This document shows, in pieces, positions 34,631-43,290 of a stretch of 64,000 nucleotides of DNA. Under the pieces are notes generated by a model, which saw only the letters and a list, made by a program, of their open reading frames with translations, made no database searches and was not told the origin of the DNA. The position numbers and the translations under genes were made by a program. How positions within the stretch are numbered: the first letter of the stretch is position 1; every line of letters starts with the position of its first letter. This DNA is from Rhodococcus ruber NBRC 15591 (GTDB taxonomy: Bacteria > Actinomycetota > Actinomycetes > Mycobacteriales > Mycobacteriaceae), in the NCBI RefSeq assembly GCF_001894945.1, contig NZ_BCXE01000005.1, forward strand, positions 1 to 64,000. Reading direction: 5' to 3'.

Positions 34631-36414
34631 GCCTGCACCTCCAGCTGTTCGGCGTCTGTGCGGTCCATTGTCCACTGCACGTCGAACGGGATGGGTCCGT
34701 TGGGCAACCAGGGCTGCTCGGCGACGGCGTCGGCCACCCTGTAGGTGCCGCGTTCGATCACGCCGAGGGCCGCGTCGATCACCTTGTACTCCTGGGTGCC
34801 CCGGTGGATGGGCTGCGATTCGATCCACGCGACGACGAACTCGCCGGGGGCGAAGTTGCAGCGGCGCTGGATGGCGGCGATGAGGTGCTCGTTGTGCAGG
34901 TGACCGTCCCCGAAGTTGAAGGCGACGATCGAGTTGCAGGAGAACTCGGCCTCGCGCAGGTCGTAGGTGTCGATGTCGTCCCCGAGGTGCCGCATCATGA
35001 GGGAGAACAGCGCCCGGCCCTGGCTGTGCAGGGACCGCCAGCCGAGCAGCTGGTGCATCACCACGTCCGCGACGTCCTCGGGGTAGGTGGCGAGCAGCTG
35101 GGTGCGGGTGTTCTGCGCGCCGCGGACGATGTGCCGGTTCAGCTTCTCCTCCGCGCCCGGCGCGAACGCCCAGGTGGCGGACGCCCAGTTGCCGGCGTAC
35201 TGCCGCATCGACGGCAGGAACGACACCAGGTCGGGACGCAGATTGCCCAGCACCGGGAAGAAACACAACCCGGCGGCGATCCCCCCGGCCAGCCACAGCG
35301 ACGACATGTCGGTCACGGCGTAACCGTCCCACGCGGGGAAGCCCCAGAACAGGAAGACCGTGGCGTAGGCGAACAGCAGATTCCATTCCAGCGGCACCGC
35401 GAGCGGGAAGGTCGACGCGATGAAGAAGTGGAACGCCACCATCAGCAGCACGGCGAGCAGCGTGAGGGTGCGGTTCGTGGAGAACAGCAGCACGAGCGGC
35501 GTGGCGATCTCGACGAGGGTGCCCAGGACGTGCCCGACGCCGCCGGCCAGCACGGACGGGCGCAGATCGTTCGGGAAGCTGCGGTAGTGCGCGCGCTTGA
35601 TCGTCCTGGACAGCATCCACGGCGTGTTGCTGATCATCGGCGGGATCACCATCGAGAAGTGGTGACCGAACTTCGAGACGCCGGCGCCGACCCAGACGGT
35701 GACGATGAGCAGCTTGAGGGCGACGATCATGTCGACGAACGGCAGGAAGGTGAAGAACACCAGCGCGGGCAGGTACTGCTCGCTGCGCGCCGCAATGAAG
35801 ATCACCTTGTCGCGCAGGCCGATCAGGACGAGCAGCACGACGATCGGTGCCACCACCGCGGGCCGGACCAGTCCGGCGTTGTCGGCGATCACCGCGTCGA
35901 CCGAGGCGGTGTGGACACCCGGAAGAACGATGGCGGCAAGAAGATTGACGAGCAGGACGGCGTAGAGCGCGACGTCGCCGGCGGTGCGGCGGTCACCGGC
36001 CGTGCCCGGCACCTTGCCCGGCCACGGTGGGAGCCGGATCGTGTCCGGCTTCAGCCAGGAATGGAATCCGCCGGTCATCGGCTTGAAGTGCCCGGCGAGC
36101 GGGCCCCACGAGCCGCCGACGCCGAGCGCCTCCACCAGCACCGTCCACAGGATCAGCTTCTGGTAGACGATCGGCTGGTTCCACCACGACGCCACGTCGA
36201 GCCAGGGCAGGCCCGAGGTCAGCGTCGCGAGGGCGGTGCCGGCGCCGACGTAGAGGACCAGCAGCTTGAGGATGTAGACGGTGTGCACCATCTTCGGGGT
36301 GCCGAATCCGTGGTCGACCCAGTGGGTCGACATGGCCCGCAGCCGATCCCGGAACGGGAGCTGACGGAAGGTGGCGGGATCCACTTCCGGGAAGTGGCCG
36401 GTCTTGAAACCCAT
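34627..36414 (-). CDS. DUF3556 multi-pass membrane protein
   Basis: A 595-aa membrane protein, largely helical, with about nine predicted membrane segments between residues 40 and 400 and a soluble C-terminal domain of about 190 residues (from SFLPSMRQYAGNW to the end). It matches the actinobacterial DUF3556 family, of unknown function. The C-terminal HLHNEHLIAAIQRRCNFAPGEF stretch is well conserved in appearance. The ATG at 36414 has GAAAGGCG upstream. It lies between the acyl-CoA ligase (82-nt gap) and the CrtI-like enzyme, suggesting a role with lipid or terpenoid substrates at the membrane. Confidence 0.78.
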   Translation of the reverse strand: MGFKTGHFPEVDPATFRQLPFRDRLRAMSTHWVDHGFGTPKMVHTVYILKLLVLYVGAGTALATLTSGLPWLDVASWWNQPIVYQKLILWTVLVEALGVGGSWGPLAGHFKPMTGGFHSWLKPDTIRLPPWPGKVPGTAGDRRTAGDVALYAVLLVNLLAAIVLPGVHTASVDAVIADNAGLVRPAVVAPIVVLLVLIGLRDKVIFIAARSEQYLPALVFFTFLPFVDMIVALKLLIVTVWVGAGVSKFGHHFSMVIPPMISNTPWMLSRTIKRAHYRSFPNDLRPSVLAGGVGHVLGTLVEIATPLVLLFSTNRTLTLLAVLLMVAFHFFIASTFPLAVPLEWNLLFAYATVFLFWGFPAWDGYAVTDMSSLWLAGGIAAGLCFFPVLGNLRPDLVSFLPSMRQYAGNWASATWAFAPGAEEKLNRHIVRGAQNTRTQLLATYPEDVADVVMHQLLGWRSLHSQGRALFSLMMRHLGDDIDTYDLREAEFSCNSIVAFNFGDGHLHNEHLIAAIQRRCNFAPGEFVVAWIESQPIHRGTQEYKVIDAALGVIERGTYRVADAVAEQPWLPNGPIPFDVQWTMDRTDAEQLEVQA

Positions 36415-36496
36415 GGGAATTCGCCTTTCGGGTAGGGGCGGCCGCCCCACCGGCCCGGGGCCGGCGAGTCGGAGCGTGTGGTGTCTCGGGGAGCGG

Positions 36497-37957
36497 TCAG
36501 GCGTGCACGGGAGCCCCGTGGCTGCGCCGCAGACCGGGCTTGTCGATCTTGCCGACGGGGTTGCGCGGCAGGTAGTCGACGACGTGTACCTCGGCGGGCA
36601 CCTTGACCCTCGTCAGCCGCTCGGCGACGTGGGTGAGCAGTTCGGCCCCGGTGACGGTCCGGCCGGGGCAGGTCACGACGTACGCGACGGGGACCTCGCC
36701 GTACACCTCGTGCGGCGCGCCGATCACGGCGGACTCGAGGACCGCGGGGTGGGTGGCGAGTGCGTTCTCGATCTCCTTGGGGTACAGGTTCTCCCCGCCG
36801 CGGATGATCATGTCCTTGATGCGGTCGACGAGGGTGAGGTAGCCGTCCTCGTCGAGCCGGCCGACGTCGCCGGTGTGCAACCAGCCGTCGACGACGGTGC
36901 GGGCGGTCTCCTCGGGCCGGCCGAGATAGCCGCGCATCACGTTGGGGCCCTTGATGAGCACCTCGCCGGTGGCGCCGGGCGGCAGGTGCCGGCCGTCGGG
37001 TCCAACGACGGCGATCTGCTGACCGGGCAGCGCGGGGCCGACCGTGCCGAGCTTGCGGGGGCCGTCGACCGGGTTGCACGCCGACGCGCAGGTGCCCTCG
37101 GTGAGCCCGTAGCCCTCGACGACGACGAGCCCGAAGCGCTGCTCGACGCGGTCGAGGAGTTCCTTCGAGATCGGGGCCGCGCCGCAGATCGCGAAGCGCA
37201 GCGACGAGGTGTCCACCGGGGTGTCCTGCGGCTGGGAGACCAGCAGGGCGTAGATGGTGGGCACGGCCGAGAAGTACGTCGGTCGCAGCCGGGCCACGTC
37301 GCCGAAGAAGCGGTCCGGGGAGAACCGGCCGGTGATGCTGAGCTGAGCACCGGCCAGCAGGGGCGCGAGGAAGCTGACCGCGATCGCGTTGACGTGGAAC
37401 AGCGGCAGGATCAGCAGGCAGTGGTCGGTCTCGGTCAGCCGCAGGTGCGTGCGGAAGGAGTCCGCCATGAACTGCAGGTTCGCGTGGGTGAGCTGCACGC
37501 CCTTCGGGCGGCCCGTGGAGCCGGAGGTGTAGATCAGCAGGGCGGTGTCGTCGGGTTCCGGGTCGGCGCCGGCCGCCCATCCGGCGGGAGCGGCGACGGC
37601 CATGTCGTCCACGTGGATCACCGGTCGGCCGCCCGACGGGGCGCCGGCGCCGGCGTTCACGACGAGTGCGGCTCCGGCGTCGTCGATCTGGTACCCGGCC
37701 TCGCTCGCGGTGAACGCCGGATTGACGGGGGTGGCCGTCGCGCGCAGCCGCCACGCCGCCATGAGGGCGACGAGCAGTTCGGCCCGGTTGGGCAGCATCA
37801 CCGCGACGACGTCACCCGCTGCGATGCCGTGCTGCTGGAGCTGCGCCGCGAAACCGTCGACTCTGCGGGCGAATTCGGCGTAGGTGAGCTGCCGGTTGTC
37901 GTCCCGCACGCAGGGCCGGTCCGATTCGCGGTGCCACACCAGGTATTCGATCGTCAC
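36497..37957 (-). CDS. Acyl-CoA ligase (AMP-binding, class I adenylate-forming)
   Basis: A 486-aa acyl-CoA synthetase. The ATP-binding loop LIYTSGSTGRPKG lies at about 141-153, the GYGLTEG motif at about 280, GWLHTGDVG and DRIKDMIIRGGENLYPKEIE near 390-410, and the catalytic lysine in NPVGKIDK near the C-terminus. It activates a carboxylic acid with CoA; the acid could be fatty or cyclic. It starts the minus-strand operon that continues with DUF3556, the CrtI-like enzyme and the regulator. Confidence 0.9.
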   Translation of the reverse strand: MTIEYLVWHRESDRPCVRDDNRQLTYAEFARRVDGFAAQLQQHGIAAGDVVAVMLPNRAELLVALMAAWRLRATATPVNPAFTASEAGYQIDDAGAALVVNAGAGAPSGGRPVIHVDDMAVAAPAGWAAGADPEPDDTALLIYTSGSTGRPKGVQLTHANLQFMADSFRTHLRLTETDHCLLILPLFHVNAIAVSFLAPLLAGAQLSITGRFSPDRFFGDVARLRPTYFSAVPTIYALLVSQPQDTPVDTSSLRFAICGAAPISKELLDRVEQRFGLVVVEGYGLTEGTCASACNPVDGPRKLGTVGPALPGQQIAVVGPDGRHLPPGATGEVLIKGPNVMRGYLGRPEETARTVVDGWLHTGDVGRLDEDGYLTLVDRIKDMIIRGGENLYPKEIENALATHPAVLESAVIGAPHEVYGEVPVAYVVTCPGRTVTGAELLTHVAERLTRVKVPAEVHVVDYLPRNPVGKIDKPGLRRSHGAPVHA

Positions 37958-38071
37958 TACCGTCGGTCCTCTCGTTTTCGGCTGACCACGACGGTAGTGA
38001 CGGGGATCACGTCCCGGCTACGGCCTCGCGGGCTCGAGTTCCGGCCGGGTGTTGTCCTCCGAGCACAAACA

Positions 38072-38108
38072 CCGCGCCGCCGGCTGCGGAAGGCAGCCGG
38101 CGGCGCGG
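38072..38108 (-). terminator. Strong hairpin terminator after amino-acid permease
   Basis: A perfect 16-bp GC-rich inverted repeat with loop of 5 nt begins 10 nt beyond the permease stop. Read on the minus strand it is followed by tgtttgt, a partial T-run. This is the strongest terminator in the window. Confidence 0.8.
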
Positions 38109-38117
38109 AGCGGATCG

Positions 38118-39587
38118 TCAGGGGGCCGGATCGCCCGAGGCGGCGGGCTGCGGCGCCGCCGCGACGTGCATCGCCCGGGCCAGTGCCGCCTCCTCGGGCG
38201 CAGCGGTCCGTGCGGCACCACGCCGGCGCAGGTACCGGGTCTTGAGGTGGTACGCGGCGACGATGACGGCGAGCGCGATCAGCGACTGCACCAGTTCGGC
38301 GCGGGCGCCGGTGAACCACATGCCGACGAGGATCGCGACGATGACGGCCGTGACGACGACGGGCAGGACGGGGTAGAGCCACACCCGGAACTGCAGGATC
38401 TCGGGCGACGTGCGTTCCCAGCGGCGGCGCAGCACCAGTTCGGACAGGCAGATCATGATGTACACGAACAGGCAGATCGCACCGGACGACGTGACCAGGT
38501 ACAGGAAGATGGTGTCGGGCCAGACGTAGGCGGCGACGATGCACACGTATCCGACGAACGTGCACGACAGCACGCCCTTCAGCGGGACACCGCGGGAGTT
38601 GACGGCCGTCATCCAGGCGGGGGCGTCGCGGTGGGCACCGAGCACGAACAGCATGCGCGACGCGGTGTAGAGCCCCGAGTTCAGGCACGAGAGCACGGCG
38701 ACCAGCACCACGAAGTTGAGGATCTCGGCCGCGCCGGGGATACCCAGGACCTCGAGGGCGGACACGAACGGGGATTCGCCGACGACGTAGCTGTCCCACG
38801 GCAGCATGGTGACGAGCAGGAACGTCGCGCCGACGAAGAACGCGAGGATCCGGAACACGACGGTACTGGTGGCGCGGCGGATCGCCGCGGCCGGCTCCTT
38901 CGACTCCGCCGCGGCGATCGTGACCAGCTCGGCTCCCGTCATCGAGAAGATGACGGCGACCACTCCGACCAGGACAGGGGTGAAGCCGTTCGGCAGGAAG
39001 CCGCCGTGGGCGGTCAGGTTTACGAACGACAGGTCGGCCCCCGGCCAGACGCCCAGCACGTAGAGACCGGCCAGGACGAGGAACGCGATGATCACCGCGA
39101 CCTTGATTCCGGCGAACCAGTACTCGGCCTCACCGAAGTTGCCGACCGACAACAGGTTCACCACGGTCATGATCAACAGCAGGCCGGCCGCCATCAGCCA
39201 CAACGGAACACCGGGGAGCCAGCGGCCGAGCAGGGTGGCCCCGACCACGGCCTCGATTCCGACGACGACCACCCAGAAGTACCAGAACAGCCAGCCGGTG
39301 GCGAAGCCCGCCCAGTTGCCCATAGCGTCGCGGGCGTACTCGGTGAACGAGCCGGTGCAGGGCTTGGCGACGGCCATCTCCCCGAGCATGCGCATGACCA
39401 GGAAGACGATGAGTCCGCAGATCAGGCAGGTGAGGATCGCGCCGGGGCCGGCCTGGCCGATGATCGCGCTGATGCCCACGAAGAATCCCGCGCCGATCAC
39501 CCCGCCCATGGACAGCATGGTGAGATGACGCCTCTTCAGCGCGTGACCCAGGGTGTCGGACCTTTCGGCCGGTGAATCGGTGTGCAC
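38118..39587 (-). CDS. Amino acid permease (APC/AAT family, GabP-like)
   Basis: A 489-aa transporter with about 12 membrane helices and the family start MLSMGGVIGAGFFVGISAIIGQAGPGA (about 22-48). It imports an amino acid with protons. GabP-like AAT members take up 4-aminobutyrate, proline or basic amino acids, and 5-aminovalerate is sometimes carried. The GTG at 39587 has GAAGGGAG at 4-5 nt. It follows the NCS1-type permease on the same strand after 170 nt. Its place near hydantoinase genes suggests a nitrogen-source role. Confidence 0.88.
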   Translation of the reverse strand: MHTDSPAERSDTLGHALKRRHLTMLSMGGVIGAGFFVGISAIIGQAGPGAILTCLICGLIVFLVMRMLGEMAVAKPCTGSFTEYARDAMGNWAGFATGWLFWYFWVVVVGIEAVVGATLLGRWLPGVPLWLMAAGLLLIMTVVNLLSVGNFGEAEYWFAGIKVAVIIAFLVLAGLYVLGVWPGADLSFVNLTAHGGFLPNGFTPVLVGVVAVIFSMTGAELVTIAAAESKEPAAAIRRATSTVVFRILAFFVGATFLLVTMLPWDSYVVGESPFVSALEVLGIPGAAEILNFVVLVAVLSCLNSGLYTASRMLFVLGAHRDAPAWMTAVNSRGVPLKGVLSCTFVGYVCIVAAYVWPDTIFLYLVTSSGAICLFVYIMICLSELVLRRRWERTSPEILQFRVWLYPVLPVVVTAVIVAILVGMWFTGARAELVQSLIALAVIVAAYHLKTRYLRRRGAARTAAPEEAALARAMHVAAAPQPAASGDPAP

Positions 39588-39757
39588 GGCACTCCCTTCG
39601 AGACCTGGTGTGCGGCGCCGTGGGGTGCCGGTTCCGGCGTCCCGGCGGCGCTGTCGCTCGGATGGGAGAACCCTACGACCGCGATGTGACCCACGACATG
39701 TCCGTGATGTACACAATCGTGAGTCACACCCGCCGTCGGGGCGATTGTCCGTCGGAT

Positions 39758-41161
39758 TCAGACCGGTTGCGCCTCGTCCGGCGCCGCCTCGGGTGCCTGC
39801 GACGTTTCGGGCTTCTGCGACGTTTCGGGTCCCTGCGGCGTTTCGGGTCCCTGCGCCGCCTCGGGTTCCGAGGGCGCACGATCCGTCGGGGTGAGCAGCA
39901 CGTAGCTGCCCGCGGCCAGCAGCACCGTCACCACCGGGGCGAGCTGCGCCCACGTCGTGCTGACCTCCTGCACGGTGAGCACGATGCCCGCGACGGAGGA
40001 GATCAGCCACGCCAGCGCCCCGCCGGACGCGGTACGGGGCATGATGCGCCCCCGATCGCGCAGCACGTAGACCACCGCGATCGCCACCCACGCGGTGATG
40101 AGCACGCCCTGCCAGGCGAGGGCCTGCAGCAGGTATCCCAGCACGTCGGTGAGCATGAGCAGGTAGGCGAGCACCGCGGTGACCACCACCCACACCGGCC
40201 GGGGCACGTCGAGGCGCAGTGCCCGGTGGACGAACACCTGCAGGTTGGTGGAGGCGAGGTAGAAGTTGGCCGAGTTGATGCGGGTCTGGGACACGATGAT
40301 CAGCAGCACGCCGGCGAAGCCGAGGGAGCCGACGACCGCCTCCACCACGCCGGTCTCGGTTCCGGCGATGTCCCAGGCGCCGAGGAGGTAGAGGCCGACG
40401 AGTCCGTTGACGCCGAAGGTCAGCGCGTAGAACACCCAGCCGAAGGTGACGGTGCCGTGGAAGCCGGCGTCGGCGCGGCGACCGAGCCGCGCGTAGTCGA
40501 AGGTGTACATCATCAGCACCCAGACGCCCATGTAGACGAGGTAGGCGGTGAGCCAGCCCGGAAGCGGACCCGAGGCCACCGTGGCGGTGAGCCACCCGGT
40601 GGGGTAACCCTGCTGCACGGTCGCAGCCACCACGACGGCGACCATGCCGACGAGGTAGAACGGCAGCAGGATCCCGTTGAGCTTGTCGAGCCATGCGGCC
40701 ACGCCCCCGATCACCACCGGGATCATGTACACCGTGCACAGCAGGTACCACAGCCGGATGTCGCCGCCGAAGTACTCCTGCAGCGCCACCGCGACGATGG
40801 AGCCTTCGAAGACCCCGTAGTAGAGCGCGGTGGCCGCGAACAGCGCCGGGGCGAGCAGCGAGCCGACGGCGCCGAACATGCGCCGGGACAGCAGCTCGAC
40901 GGACAGGCCGGTGTGGATCGCATAGCGGGAGAGCAGCAGATTGACGACGCCGAAGGTGGCGATGGAGGCGGCCATCCCGGCGAGGGTGGCCGGTACCCCG
41001 ACCGCGCCGGCCGAGGCGACCGCGATGTAGAGCCAGAACATGGCGCTGAACATGGCCCACCAGGCCATCGTCAGCGACCAGCGGGACAGCCGGCCGGATT
41101 CGGGCACGCGATCGCGGTCCACGGGGGATTCGGGGGCGGAGTCGGTGAGGTGATCGGACAT
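39758..41161 (-). CDS. NCS1/purine-cytosine permease-like transporter
   Basis: A 467-aa transporter with 12 predicted membrane helices and a purine-cytosine/hydantoin permease pattern (LSRWSLTMAWWAMFSAMFWLY.. NLLLSRYAIHTGLSVELLSRRMFG). NCS1 relatives carry cytosine, allantoin or hydantoins. The C-terminus has short repeats (GPETPQGPETSQKPETSQAPE), encoded by about 15-bp DNA repeats at 39793-39870 that may vary in number. ATG at 41161 is preferred; the frame opens further upstream without a better site. It lies 167 nt downstream of hyuB, separated by a terminator, and may supply the hydantoinase substrate. Confidence 0.85.
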   Translation of the reverse strand: MSDHLTDSAPESPVDRDRVPESGRLSRWSLTMAWWAMFSAMFWLYIAVASAGAVGVPATLAGMAASIATFGVVNLLLSRYAIHTGLSVELLSRRMFGAVGSLLAPALFAATALYYGVFEGSIVAVALQEYFGGDIRLWYLLCTVYMIPVVIGGVAAWLDKLNGILLPFYLVGMVAVVVAATVQQGYPTGWLTATVASGPLPGWLTAYLVYMGVWVLMMYTFDYARLGRRADAGFHGTVTFGWVFYALTFGVNGLVGLYLLGAWDIAGTETGVVEAVVGSLGFAGVLLIIVSQTRINSANFYLASTNLQVFVHRALRLDVPRPVWVVVTAVLAYLLMLTDVLGYLLQALAWQGVLITAWVAIAVVYVLRDRGRIMPRTASGGALAWLISSVAGIVLTVQEVSTTWAQLAPVVTVLLAAGSYVLLTPTDRAPSEPEAAQGPETPQGPETSQKPETSQAPEAAPDEAQPV

Positions 41162-41242
41162 GGGGGTCGCCTCTCGAGGGGAGGGAATCCGAACCGGCGC
41201 AGGGGCGCTCGACCGCCCGCGGCACGGGAGGTTCGGCAAGGG

Positions 41243-41278
41243 GAGTCTTCGGGGAGGGGAGAGTCTTCGGGGAGGGGA
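41243..41278. repeat. Two tandem 18-bp repeats
   Basis: Two identical copies of gagtcttcggggagggga (41243-41260 and 41261-41278) in the leader of the NCS1-type permease gene, read on the minus strand as a C/T-rich stretch. Could be a regulatory or slippage-prone element; nothing more can be said. Confidence 0.85.
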
Positions 41279-41292
41279 GAGCGGGAAACCTC

Positions 41293-41322
41293 AGGCGGGG
41301 CAGCGGGATCGCTGCCCCGCCT
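41293..41322 (-). terminator. Hairpin terminator after hyuB
   Basis: A perfect 13-bp inverted repeat (aggcggggcagcg / cgctgccccgcct) with a 4-nt loop lies 6 nt beyond the hyuB stop. There is no clear T-run. It separates hyuAB from the permease genes. Confidence 0.75.
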
Positions 41323-41328
41323 CACGCG

Positions 41329-43290
41329 TCAGGACCAGTGCGCGACGGAGCGGGTCCGCAGCAGGTCGCGGAACTGGGCGGTGGTGGTGGGCAGCAGCGC
41401 GCCGGTGCCCCAGTCGACGATCACGCCGTAACGGCGCACGAGGTCGAGCATGGACAGCTCCCCGCTGCGGTAGCGGGCGGCGACGGCTTCGGGGTCCTCG
41501 CCGAGCCAGCCCTCGCGCGATGCACGGATCTCCGTGCGGAGCCGATCGGTGGCGTCGTCGTCGAGCTCGTAGCGGTCGATCTCGGGGTCCACCGGCACGA
41601 CGACGACGCCGTAGTCCAGGGCAGCGCGCTCGACGGAAACGTAGCCGTCGATCACGTCCTCGAGCACGGCCTCCGGGTCCCGCTGCAGCGGATCCCCGTA
41701 CCCCCCACCGCCCGCCGACGGCCGCTCGAACGAATCCCCGGACCGGACCGGCACATTCGAGAACACGGACCCCAGGAAGCGCTCCTCGGGAGTGCCGCGG
41801 TTGAGCCAGACGCCGTGCGGGATGGACGGCAGACCACCCTCGATGCCCCACGTGACCGAGCGGGAACGGTCACAGCAGTACGACATCACGCTGTTGTCGC
41901 TGTCGGTGAGGACGCCGCCCTTGGACAGGCCGCACCCACCGCGGTATTCGCCGGGCCCACCGGAATCGGTGATGATGGCATGCTCGGTGGTGAGCACGGG
42001 CGTAAGGCGTTCCTGCCCCTCGCAGGGCTGCACGGCCAGACCGATGCCGAACACCGGTGCGGTGGCGCTCGATCCGTCCTTCGAGCTGCGGCCTCCCCAG
42101 CCGCCGGCCATCCAGTCGTACCACATGAAGAACGGCCGCTCCTCGGTGCGGGCGTCGCGCCCGCCGACGAGCAGGTACTCGAGGTTGAACGAGCAGGCGA
42201 TGGCCCGGGAGGGCACGACCTTCGACCACAGTTCGAAGATCGCGTTCATGATCTTCTCGTAGGGGCCGGAGCAGAACCCGGTCACCGCGTGCGGCCAGCC
42301 GGCGTTGACGACGGTGCCTTCCGGCCCGAGGTCGGTGTGAATCGCGTTGTACAGGCCCGAGTTCAGCGGCACGTCGGGGAAGAAGGACTTGGTGCCCGCC
42401 ACGATTCCGGAGAAGGCGGTGCCGTAGCCGCTGTTGAGGAAGCTGGCGACGGCGGGCGCACTGCCGGTCAGGTCGTAGCTGAGCTGGTCGCCCTCGATCG
42501 TCATGGTGACGCGGATCGGGACGAGGCCCTCGGGACGCGCCGGATCGGAGTCGAGGTAGTCCTCGGTGGTCCAGGTGCCGTCCGGCAGGTCGGCGACCCG
42601 GCTGCGCACGATGCGCTCGACGTAGTCCTGGACCTCGCGCATCGCATCGGTGACGGTGCCGCGACCGTATTTGTCTACCAGCCGGTGGATTTCGCGTTCA
42701 CACACGCCCGTCGCCTCGGCCTGGGCGTGCAGGTCGCCCATGCTGATCTCCGGCGACCGGGTGTTCGCGACGAGCAGTTTCGCGACGTCGGCGAGGAAGC
42801 GGCCCTCGTGCCACACCCGCACCGGGGTGATCCGCAGGCCCTCACCGAAGTGCTCGGTGGCGGTCACGTCGAACGAGCCGGGGACGCTGCCGCCGATGTC
42901 GGCCCAGTGTCCCTTGTTCTGCGCGAAGGCGATGAGGACCCCGTCCGCGAAGATGGGCCGGATGAAGCTGACGTCGTTGAGGTGGGTGCCGCCCCTGTAG
43001 GGGTCGTTGACCATGAAGATGTCGCCGGGGTTGATGTCGGAGCCGAATTCCTCCAGCACGGCCTTGCACTGGAAGTGGAGGGTGCCGACGTGGACGGCGA
43101 TGTCCTGGCTGCCCTGCATCACGGTGTTGCCCTCGGCGTCGCAGAGCGCGGAAGAGAAGTCCCGCGAGTAGATGACGAACGAGTAGCAGGTGCGCAGGAT
43201 CTGCTCGGACATCAGGTCGACCGACGTGGCGAACGCGTTCTTGAGGACCTCGAACGTGACCGGATCGAGGGTGGGGGAGGTGGTGGTCAT
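41329..43290 (-). CDS. hyuB: Hydantoinase B/oxoprolinase family protein
   Basis: A 653-aa HyuB subunit. Family features are the start DPVTFEVLKNAFATSVDLMSEQILRTCYS, the GDIFMVNDPYRGGTHLNDVS metal-site region and the late SGGPGEYRGGCGLS. With HyuA it forms an ATP-dependent hydrolase opening cyclic amides; known relatives act on 5-oxoproline, N-methylhydantoin, caprolactam (CapAB) and valerolactam (OplBA). The ATG overlaps the hyuA stop by one base (TGATG). A terminator follows at 41293-41322. The nearby 5-aminovalerate operon suggests a lactam substrate; this is inference. Confidence 0.9.
   Translation of the reverse strand: MTTTSPTLDPVTFEVLKNAFATSVDLMSEQILRTCYSFVIYSRDFSSALCDAEGNTVMQGSQDIAVHVGTLHFQCKAVLEEFGSDINPGDIFMVNDPYRGGTHLNDVSFIRPIFADGVLIAFAQNKGHWADIGGSVPGSFDVTATEHFGEGLRITPVRVWHEGRFLADVAKLLVANTRSPEISMGDLHAQAEATGVCEREIHRLVDKYGRGTVTDAMREVQDYVERIVRSRVADLPDGTWTTEDYLDSDPARPEGLVPIRVTMTIEGDQLSYDLTGSAPAVASFLNSGYGTAFSGIVAGTKSFFPDVPLNSGLYNAIHTDLGPEGTVVNAGWPHAVTGFCSGPYEKIMNAIFELWSKVVPSRAIACSFNLEYLLVGGRDARTEERPFFMWYDWMAGGWGGRSSKDGSSATAPVFGIGLAVQPCEGQERLTPVLTTEHAIITDSGGPGEYRGGCGLSKGGVLTDSDNSVMSYCCDRSRSVTWGIEGGLPSIPHGVWLNRGTPEERFLGSVFSNVPVRSGDSFERPSAGGGGYGDPLQRDPEAVLEDVIDGYVSVERAALDYGVVVVPVDPEIDRYELDDDATDRLRTEIRASREGWLGEDPEAVAARYRSGELSMLDLVRRYGVIVDWGTGALLPTTTAQFRDLLRTRSVAHWS

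Noticed and set aside
38072-38108. Strong GC hairpin considered as a small RNA
   Set aside because: Position just after the permease stop and the following partial T-run fit a terminator; no promoter is visible for an independent RNA.
41071-41325. Small minus-strand open frame with repeated LPEDSPLPEDSP codons
   Set aside because: It is a reading of the 18-bp DNA repeats plus another frame of the permease gene start, without a start signal.
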